60,000 nucleotides of DNA from Owenia fusiformis (Eukaryota > Annelida > Polychaeta > Sabellida > Oweniidae). Location: positions 27,165,936 through 27,225,935 of the forward strand of contig CAIIXF020000006.1 in the NCBI GenBank assembly GCA_903813345.2. The letters run 5' to 3'. This document shows, one piece after another, positions 13,501 through 21,700 of the stretch. How positions within the stretch are numbered: position 1 is the stretch's first letter; each line of letters begins with the position of its first letter. The position numbers were made by a program, and so were the translations under genes. Below the pieces are notes generated by a model that had not been told where the DNA came from, made no database searches, and saw only the letters and a program-made list of their open reading frames with translations.

Positions 13501-14409
13501 CTATAGTAATAATTGTTCTGAAATTGACTTTTTCTGAGAGGACTCCATTGTGAATGTGTAATTTCAAACTAAACGTTTGGAATATAATTCATTGGATTAA
13601 AATGTTTACAAATAAAAATCTTTAAAAGGAAACCAGTCTCTCAGTCTATATAGTAATTATAGTAAAGTGTTGTAGACGAGTTCTTGTGCAAGATGCTCTT
13701 TCATCGAATTTCATACAACTATCTAAAATGTTGAATTGACATGATCAACAGCATGTAAGTACAAACTGAGTATTTGATTCACTTTTAAATAATAAAATAC
13801 CATTTTGAATACACTGGTTACACTGTTGAATACACCCCTTGAGGACTTTGCCAGCATTAGAACGCATCGCAGATGCCGAACAATTCCTCCAGCATGACTT
13901 CTCAATAAAATCATTCTGCCAGTATACAAGTCACGGGTTATTGTGAAGCATTACAAATTATTTTGAATCAAAATATAAAACACAAAATATGTATTTAAGT
14001 GCTAAGTCTTATTGGAACAATTAAGAAATCAAGAAACAATTTATGTATTTTATATTTTTTAACAAAATAAAGAAGTACTTGGATTCACTCACTTTTGTGA
14101 CCCTACATGATCTTGGGCAGTTACTTAAGTCAAGCTTCTTACATATTAATTTACATGGCCTATATTTTGACCCTAATCCTGAAAAAATCAAAATGACGCT
14201 TGTTGTAAACATTGGACACTTCAGAGAAAGAATGTTAATTAATAAATTAAATAATACGATGTCCGTATATAATGAGTGAGCAAACCGATTTCATAAAATT
14301 AAATTGTAGAATACAATCTTCGATGTCGCCTATTGCTAATTATGGAAAACTACAGTTACTTACCATTCCCGACAAGTATTATAATTACGAAGACCACAAA
14401 AATGTCCAT
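4243..14409 (-). CDS. Gene A: secreted SMP-30/gluconolactonase-like propeller protein with N-terminal Cys motifs
   Basis: Eight-exon gene, exons in order 14409-14364, 14178-14093, 13915-13801 (3' edge uncertain), 8671-8543, 6976-6836, 6268-6137, 5276-5051, 4502-4243. The product is about 380-390 residues: signal peptide, CX3C-X7-CX3C motif, CX3C-X15-CX3C motif, then an SMP-30-type propeller. The family positions are present: Glu in AEGPIF, Asn in GFNDL, Asn in WPNGV and Asp in SDGMDF. Several N-x-S/T sequons fit secretion. SMP-30 proteins are divalent-metal-dependent hydrolases of lactones or phosphotriesters; the substrate here cannot be inferred. Intron 3 holds a 4.5-kb foldback element. 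One oddity is that exon 4 is open only if entered in phase 0, whereas the expected exon 3 donor would leave phase 1. No canonical polyadenylation signal lies within about 300 nt of the stop, unlike in B, C and D. Family assignment is firm; whether the transcript is intact is not. Confidence 0.85.
4643..4869. mobile_element. Possible short MITE
   Basis: ATAGCACCCT at 4643-4652 is inverted as AGGGTGCTAT at 4860-4869, and ACCTGTAGACA occurs near both ends. It sits in intron 7 of gene A. The terminal repeats are short, so this is tentative. Confidence 0.35.
5051..5276 (-). CDS. Gene A exon 7, propeller
   Basis: 226 nt, phase 0 to 1, with DPFGSVYCYNRTTDE, WPNGVAVQ and SFDIVGPCQIENKQVWGNLP. The same length in all four copies supports the boundaries. 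Confidence 0.92.
5277..6136. other. Gene A intron 6
   Basis: AT-rich intron with a short CA run near 5870-5883. No feature recognised. Confidence 0.5.
6137..6268 (-). CDS. Gene A exon 6, propeller
   Basis: 44 codons, starting MATMDIKNETSQ and containing GFNDLIFDYHGNLWI. The Asn-Asp pair is the conserved second site; NETS and NLTM are sequons. Confidence 0.9.
6836..6976 (-). CDS. Gene A exon 5, propeller
   Basis: 47 codons, phase 0 to 0, containing NNIWVADARHGLLKV. Length and phases equal exon 5 of B, C and D. Confidence 0.9.
7370..7700 (-). mobile_element. Probable tRNA-derived SINE
   Basis: A GC-richer island in gene A intron 4. On the minus strand, 7683-7661 reads TCGCCGAGAGGGCTTGAGCG, resembling the A box of Leu/Ser-type tRNAs, and 7622-7607 reads GGTTGCAAGTTCGAGA, resembling a B box, with spacing typical of a pol III promoter. 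The sequence between does not fold as a proper tRNA, so it is not called as tRNA. The 3' body runs toward about 7370. Confidence 0.45.
8543..8671 (-). CDS. Gene A exon 4, first propeller exon
   Basis: 43 codons including GAEGPIFTKDGQFYM; the Glu is the conserved first metal-ligand position of SMP-30 proteins. Acceptor TTTTACAG, donor GTATGG. It starts in phase 0, while B, C and D start this exon in phase 1. Confidence 0.85.
9001..13499. mobile_element. Foldback element 2 (4.5 kb) in gene A intron 3
   Basis: Two long arms, about 9001-10450 and 11881-13499, are inverted copies of each other from the outer end (AGTATAGTAGGAACAAGGGG / its complement near 13475) to the core. Each arm contains two diverged copies of a roughly 370-bp unit with the palindrome ATGCAAATTA-N-CTAATTTGCAT next to TGACGTCA. 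The matching 78-residue open frames at 9389-9625 and 12875-13111 reflect arm identity, not a gene. The core is a minisatellite that flips orientation. No transposase seen. Confidence 0.85.
10451..11880. repeat. Inverted minisatellite core of foldback element 2
   Basis: Tandem units of about 20-45 bp built on CCCCAGAAGCTATACGATGG. From 10451 to about 10880 they run in one orientation; from about 10886 to 11880 they run as the complement (TATAGCTTCTGGGGGCC). All six frames give repetitive APRSYT/QKLYGGP-type frames, which are artefacts. Confidence 0.9.
13801..13915 (-). CDS. Gene A exon 3, CX3C-X15-CX3C motif
   Basis: Reads NDFIEKSCWRNC ... GCIQQCNQC in phase 0 after a TGGCAG acceptor. The paralogue-like phase-1 donor would be GTATTT, ending the exon at 13801. 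The alternative that preserves the frame into exon 4 is a weak GTACTT donor ending the exon at 13763. The 3' boundary is therefore unresolved. Confidence 0.7.
14093..14178 (-). CDS. Gene A exon 2, CX3C-X7-CX3C motif
   Basis: The acceptor TTTTTTCAG is followed by a phase-1 entry reading GLGSKYRPCKLIC, then CPRSCRVTK, with a GTGAGT donor in phase 0. Spacing of the four cysteines is identical to B and C. Confidence 0.8.
14364..14409 (-). CDS. Gene A exon 1, signal peptide
   Basis: ATG at 14409 opens MDIFVVFVIIILVGN, a hydrophobic secretory leader, followed by a GTAAGT donor. Phase 1 at the exit matches exon 1 of B and C. Confidence 0.75.
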
Positions 14410-14885
14410 CTTATGAAAATGGTATAACAATATTTTGTATAATCACGCATTCAACGTTATATGTAACATATTGTATAGACAATTATCATCTAGGTCCAAT
14501 AGTATTAATGATATACGATATTATTTGTAAACCATGTAAATCTATACAAAGTGAAGTTATAAGTGATTTTGCAATATAAAAACAGTGGTGACATGCAAAA
14601 CAAACGTCTGTATGGAGATTATGAACAATAAAAGCGACGATCATCCAAATACAACTTGAACATATATTTTTGATTTAGAGTTGAAATATAAACAATATAA
14701 ATGATGTTTCGTTAATAATTTATGGTCGAATAGATGAATTCGATCAACAGTTGTCTATAAATGTTTGCAATATACATTTTATGAAATGATTATAAATAAA
14801 TATATCAATAAGAAAATAATAAATGAACAAATATTAAGTTATTGATGGTCGAGATGGAATATGAATTTTTTCCTTGAGAAAATAT
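14410..14885. other. Upstream flank of gene A
   Basis: AT-rich region directly 5' of the gene A start. No recognisable TATA or initiator element could be assigned with confidence. Confidence 0.35.
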
Positions 14886-15731
14886 GATATTCACAGGCTG
14901 GTATCGAAATATTTGTCCGCTGTGACGGAGCATGCTATTTTTCATAAAAACACTTAGAATACTTCACGATTTATTTTTTAACTCATATCTTTCGTTATAC
15001 CATAAAAAAGTACTTACTCAATGCAATGGACATATCATTTGCGGGTAACTTTCATTTCTGTTTGAAGCCCAATTACGCTGGGAAGAAAAGCTATTGAAAA
15101 TGGCGCCGGGGTATCATACTTCAAAATGTACCATTTCTTGTTTAACTTTCTAATGGCACGATATAGTGACACGATAATATTTACACATGCTTTCAGCATA
15201 ACTATGAAGGTATAAATGAGATGTTGATGTAGTTGGTCTTTTTAATTCTTTTGTAAAAAATAATACTTAATTTTTTTGTCCGCTGTGACGGAGCAGTTGC
15301 AAATGTGAACTGTGAAAATGTTCCGTCACAGCGGACAAAAAATATTGATATTATTTTTTATAAAAAAATTAAAAAGACCCAATGCATTAATATATCATTA
15401 ATACATTCAGAGTTATGCTGAAAACATATGTTATAATATTATCGTGTCACTATATCATGCCATTAAAAAGTTAAAAAAGAAATGGTACATTTTAGAGTTT
15501 GATACTCTGGCGCCGTTTTCAATAGATTTTACTCCTAGCGTTATTGGACTTCAAACAGAAGTGAAGGTTACACGCAAATGATATATCCATTGCATGGAGT
15601 GAGTTATTATCTTTGATATAACGAAACATATGAGTTAAAAATAAATCGTGAAGCATTCTTAGTGTTTTTATAACAAATAGCATGCTCCGTCAAAGCGGAC
15701 AAATCTTTCGATACCAGCCTGTGATATTGGC
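14886..15731. mobile_element. Palindromic TIR element with four copies of an end motif
   Basis: Arms of about 410 bp pair around a centre near 15305. TTGTCCGCTGTGACGGAGC occurs at the outer left (about 14913), inner left (15276-15294), inverted at inner right (15321-15338) and, with one change, inverted at outer right (15684-15703). The nested symmetry suggests two inverted copies of one short TIR element. Located 0.5-1.3 kb upstream of gene A. Confidence 0.75.
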
Positions 15732-15870
15732 CTCGGGAAATATCATATTGACACTCGGGCTATCGTCCTCGGTCAATTTGATATTTTTAACTTCATCAAA
15801 AATTGATATTTTTCCATGTTCCTTGGAGACATTTTGATTGTTCTGCTGCAAATCTTGACTGATAATACAT

Positions 15871-16694
15871 GACGTGTCGCAAAAAGGTCGCGCACGCATT
15901 TTTAACACCACAGAATGTGACGTTTTTTGAGAAAAATGTACACATATGGAAATCCTTTCGTCCTCCACATTTGCCTCCATATCTCAAAATATTTAAGGCG
16001 AATATCTCTGATATCGTATATGTATTAACAATGGGATAAGAGCATCATAAAACACGAATCAATTGATATTTTAGGTGAAATAAATAAACGTGTTGCGGTG
16101 CTTGAAAATAGGCGAATGGCGTAAATTAGCTCAATTTTAATGAATTTTGAAAACCTTTCGTCCTCCACTTCAGCAGAAAATATATACTTTTGCGAACAAA
16201 ATCAACAATTTATTAATAAACTTGAGTTTAAGAGCAAAATAATCATGTATTTTTTGTTTAATGTACACCTGAAAAGTTGAAGGTAACAAAAAATGAGCAA
16301 AAAAGGTCGCTGTCAACAAATTCTATTTTTCAAACTCTATCACGCCACAATATGGGACGCTTACTAAAATTCATCCTTTGAAATAAAACTTCAATCTACC
16401 TTTATCAAGACGAAAAATAAGTTTAATAGTCATATATTGTTTGAGTTATGAGCGTTTAAAGACGAACAATAATTCAAAATGTAACGTGTCAACAGTGTTT
16501 TGGTAAAAAACTCTTTTTTAAAAAAGAACGCGCAGGAATCGTGAACGGAGTGTAGTTGATCTAAAAACTTCATCGAAACAGCTTTAAAATGATATATAAC
16601 TTTAATTAGAATATTATCTTATAATCCGGGGAATCAAAGTTACATACACGCGATACCCTTAAAAAACAAATGCGCCACCTTTTTGCGACACGTC
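15871..16694. mobile_element. TIR transposon, non-autonomous
   Basis: GACGTGTCGCAAAAAGGTCG at 15871 is inverted as CACCTTTTTGCGACACGTC ending at 16694, giving about 24-bp TIRs. The interior contains two copies of TTTCGTCCTCCAC. No intact ORF. Confidence 0.6.
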
Positions 16695-18423
16695 TATATG
16701 TTGATGTTATAATAAAATCAAGTTGGTGAGGGTAGGGTGGTGCAGTTTATTGTCACGTCAAAAGGAATAAAAAATTGAAAATATGAAATAAGTAATCAAC
16801 AAACACCATTTTCTGTAGCTATAAGAAGTATGCTCAAAAATACATTTTTAGATACTGATCATGAATTACTAAGCTAAGGAGCACATCCTAAATTTTATGG
16901 ATGTATATTGCAGTGTCTCATTTCACATTTTCTCAAAATATTGGCCTTTGCATGTTATGTACTTTTTGTGCCAGGTCGAACACTCTTAGCAATTTCTTCA
17001 ACCGTGACTTGTGGAGTTTTTGCCTCCCATGTTTGGAGTTGTCATCCAGGGTCCAGTCATCACTTTTAAATCTCTTCTGCCAACCCATAATTGAAGTTAT
17101 ATCTGGTGTATACTCCTTCTAAACTTTCTTCATGGTAGCATAAGGTTGTGTGGCTCTGAGTCCAAGTGAAGTATGACATTGGGCATTTTCCTTACGTTGT
17201 AAAATCGAGTGTTTGCCAAAGGATATTCGATCGTTTTACTTTAATTATGCGATGAGCAATTTTACATTTATGTTTTGCAAATCGTCGCATCTTTCATTCA
17301 TCCCCATTAACCCTCTACAGTTGTGCTATAATTTCAGCAAAACAAACATTCCTTTTAAAAAAATCGAAAATAAATTTTATAAATATATGAATTAAAAATA
17401 ATGCGAATGTACTAGGCAGAGACATGTCATGTTATATACACACAGAGGCAATTATATCGTCGCGCCAATCATAAACACAGGGCAGATCTAGACTTTGTTT
17501 ATCTGTTTACATAAGATTTTGGTCCAAGAATATCCGCGTATATCCGCTTTTGATTAAACATTTCTTGAAGAATAATTTATTTTATTCGCTGAGCTAGGTT
17601 TATTATTTGGCGTATAATATTATTATTTGCCGAAGATAACAGGATGTAGAATATTTTTTTTCCGAATAAGATACCCGTATCTACTCCTGTTATTCGGCTA
17701 ATATTATATTAGGTTACACCTGTTTAAAACCCCTTATAGGGGCAAATAAGAGGCGTGTAGAAACCTACAATATTACTGATTTTGCCCAGTGTAATTTCAA
17801 CCCATATAGTTAATTTGTCACCTAGTTGGCAACCACATTAAAAGGAATGGCCATATGCCTCAGCGATTTTATATGTACTTATAATGGTGTAATTTTTGCG
17901 CAATGAAATAAATGGCCATATACTATATTATTTATGCCAACACAGATCTATTATCTTTTGTAAACTATTTAATATGCAACTAGCAGGTATAGCGAAGTTA
18001 CACAAAGGAGATTCTTGGTATAATCGTTTTCTGTATTACTAGTGCAAACTGGACAAGGGGAAAGAGGAGAATTCCCTCAAACATGAAAGCGTTTTTTGGT
18101 GACGTTGAATTGTCGGAAGAGTAATTTTGAGTCGTCGTCTCCTCCGTTGATATAGTATTTCAAGCATATTAGTCCAGTTACATACATACAGAATAATCAT
18201 TCGATGATATGGCGGGTTGTATTTTCTGAAAACCTGAAAACCTGAAAACCTGATCGATGCATAAATGTCCAAATGATTGGTGCATATTACCATATAGTAT
18301 AAAAAATCAACAGATAATCTTCTCGATGTAAAGTCAAATGATTGTTGGTCATATTTCATTGTTTAAGTATATCCAAAAAACAAAGGTAACGTTTCTGGTA
18401 AATCTCTTTAATGGAGAATATTT
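16695..18423. other. Intergenic region between genes B and A
   Basis: AT-rich; a small GAAAACCT triplication near 18225-18252. No gene that I can support. Confidence 0.5.
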
Positions 18424-18429
18424 TTTATT
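18424..18429 (-). promoter_or_regulatory. Probable polyadenylation signal of gene B
   Basis: AATAAA on the minus strand about 98 nt beyond the stop codon. C and D have the same hexamer at a similar distance. Confidence 0.5.
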
Positions 18430-18526
18430 ATAGCATTTCAGATAAGTCATTTTCTAAATGAGTTCACTATGTGTTAAATTTGAAAACCATTTCCATTTTG
18501 TGGTTAGTCATTTTTGTTTTGTAGTT

Positions 18527-18786
18527 CTAAACTCTTTCACAATATTGCTCCATTCCTTCACTTTTCCACTGAATTTTCCACAAACCGTGAAACTCTCTCT
18601 CTGTGATGAAAAGATCAGTTGAATTGGGTCTGAAGTGAACATTGGTAATTGCCGAAAAGGGGCACTTTAATCGACATATCGGCGCACCTCCATTGGGACC
18701 AAAGACATACACGTAATTCGAACTATAGTCTGTAACTATAAGGTCCCCTTCATTATCAAAATCCATACCATCTGGCATACTCTTAC
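18527..18786 (-). CDS. Gene B exon 8, C-terminal exon and stop
   Basis: Acceptor TATAG at 18787-18791, phase-1 entry reading SKSMPDGMDFDNEGDLIV and ending GMEQYCERV. Same 260-nt length as in A. Confidence 0.92.
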
Positions 18787-21700
18787 CTATAAGTAGAAAG
18801 TACTATGTCATTCCCGGAAAGTATTTCCTCATGTACACAATGTAAACAATTGCATTGGTACATGTATATATCAATCATTTCATGTAACCCTCTCACTAGT
18901 CATTGAAGTAAATGCGTACAATAATTTATCAAAACGCTAAAAGGTTGTCGCATTTTCCAGGTTGATGTTTTACAAATCGCAGTACGTCGTGCGCGAGTGT
19001 TACAACACAATACAATTATTATAGACATTCATCTAATGTTTCTCAAAATATTAAGGTTACCCCTCCAAACCGACAGCTCCACAGTGCCTCCTTGTAATGA
19101 TTTAACAGCTGTGAGGCAACAAAAAATAATTCGATGACCAGATAAGTAAAATAACTTGGCTATTTCGAATAAATTACAGTATGTAAAATATTGGAATTAT
19201 GAATAAAACGCGTAAGACATAGCATTGTTAATAACACAACATAACATTGTTAATGAAGATTCTAAAACCCATTTTATGGGTAGTACGGTTGACTACATAC
19301 AACGGTCCGAGAATATACATCAATTTTGAGCCAGTATGAGACATGTTAGGAGATTTGGTCAATGGTGAATGATATGTGCTTACGTAATTAGACGACAAAA
19401 TATCATACTTACTAGGTAAATTTCCCCAAACTTGCTTGTTCTCAACCTGACAAGGACTAACAATATCGTAGCTCCAGAGAGGTGCAGTTGTATTAAATGA
19501 CTCTCCGAAAATCAATTTCTTAGGAGTCCCATTATTGTCATGTTGTATAGCTATACCATTGGGGTACAAAAATCCAGTTGTAACCTTTATAATCTCATCA
19601 GTGGTCTTATTGTAACAGTACACACTTCCGAATGGCTCCTACATATAAGTAAACATAAACGAAATGGTTATACAAATAACTGTAAACGAAAATTACTGTC
19701 AAATTGTACATTTGATACTTTAGAAGGGCTTGACTTGAAATTTATTTAAATATTCCAATGTTCAATCGGCCATCGTTGTCGTTGTACGCGTTTGTTTTCG
19801 TCATTCTTGTAGTGGTAGTACGTCAAAAATCCAACTTTTTACAATTTGGAGTACACAATGCAAAAAATAAGACAACATGGTTGTAAATATATGATTTTGG
19901 TTTATAAGCTATAAGTTTGAGGTTATCTTTCTTATAAATATAAAAAAAATATGCAATTTGTGCATCAACGTTTTGTTTTGTTTCTCAGCTATTAATGAGA
20001 TAAATGGTACAAATGAGTCACTTTTATATTAGAATGACAAATGCTTAAATTATGCTAGCTTTTTTACAAAATGGGTCTCGATACGTTTTGAGATTGATAA
20101 ATCGTTATCAGTATCTTCCTAAAATTTGATCAAATCCAGCAGTAAGAAACAACCATCAGATAACTTGATGATAGCCAGCAGTAACGTAGCGGAAGAATTG
20201 TAAGGCGTTCGATTGCATATGACTCATATAGATCATTAGACATGCCCTTGAAATAAATGAAAATTATGTGACTGGGCAATAGCATTATTAGCCACGTCAT
20301 ATGATGAAAATCAATTAATTGTATTCAATCAGACATTAAAATACAACCCCTATTTCAATGGCTGATTTAATACCTGAATACTGTTAATTGATTTTGATCA
20401 TATGACGTGGCTGATAATGCTGATGCCCAGCCACAAGCACACGTGCACGTGTTTAATGTATTACTTGTATAAATATATAAATAAATAAAAAAATAAAAAT
20501 AGATCTCTGTAATATTCAATTAGGTATAAATCTCACCTATTTGTTATTGTATTATATTACTTACTATTTATTATGTTTTGAAAAACACGAACAATAATTT
20601 CTTGTTTGACCCCTTTGGATAATATGGATAAATTCTGGTAATAAAATGTTTTAAATGGTAAGGAAAACTAATATGTTCGCAATCATGAATTACCACACAA
20701 TTTTGTTGATCTGCTTGGCTCATATTTGAAAATCAAACAAAATCACTCGTGTGTAATTACACGAATTAAACACCGACATTTTCAGTAAAAGTATTTTATA
20801 GTATGTCTGTATGCTTAAAATAACAGTTTGTGTCTTATAACACGTATGAAAGTTCGAATCAAAATATTTAAGTTTTTTGACCCCTTGTGATGAAAGACAT
20901 TTTCGACCTGAAAGCCGGAAGTTTTTCCAGCTGATGGTATTAAAAGAATCAAAACATATGCACCTCCTTAAATATTGCTTCAAATTGCGCTAAAGTGTGC
21001 TATGAATGATAGCACACTTTGTGAATCTTTCATATTCGGAAGTCATGCGTCGAGCATCATTTCACAGAAAACATGTAGACATATTGACGTTATCCGAGAA
21101 TCGAATGTAGATTAGTGTACCTCCTGCGAATCTGTGTAGTTTTCTAAAGTACTGAAAATTGGACCAGTGGGTGCAGTTATCCATAAATTGCCTTGATAGT
21201 CAAAAGTAAGATCATTACACCCTTGTAGAATGTTGTTATAGTTGTCTCTGGTTGCTATCTGAAATAGTAAATCATAATTATAGAATCAGCATCTTCGACG
21301 CATTTTACACATTTACAATGTTATTGCGGTCAGTTTCGTTCCTACATATCCATGGATTATTAGTTCGTTACCATCATTAAAAACCACATCGATCATCTGA
21401 TTGATAGACAATAAAACCTTGAATTTAAAAATATAAAATTACTTGTTTGAAAGAGCCATCTTGTGTCAATTTCAGTAGACCCAATGTCGCATCAGCTACC
21501 CAGATATTGTTCTCGCTGTCACATTGCAATCCTACTGGATATCCTTTTAACCCATTAATCGATGGAGCAACAAACAGACTTGCCTACACATAAAAGCATG
21601 AAACAAGAACAAACTGGCACACTATCTTATACTATTCTTAATCCTCCTTTAAAATTATTTCAAGTTAAAAAGCACGACTCACAATGGTTAAGAGTAAGCC

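Noticed and set aside
18039-18359. 106-residue minus-strand ORF just after gene B
   Set aside because: Lies beyond the likely polyadenylation site, includes a GAAAACCT repeat and an Arg run, and has no recognisable domain.
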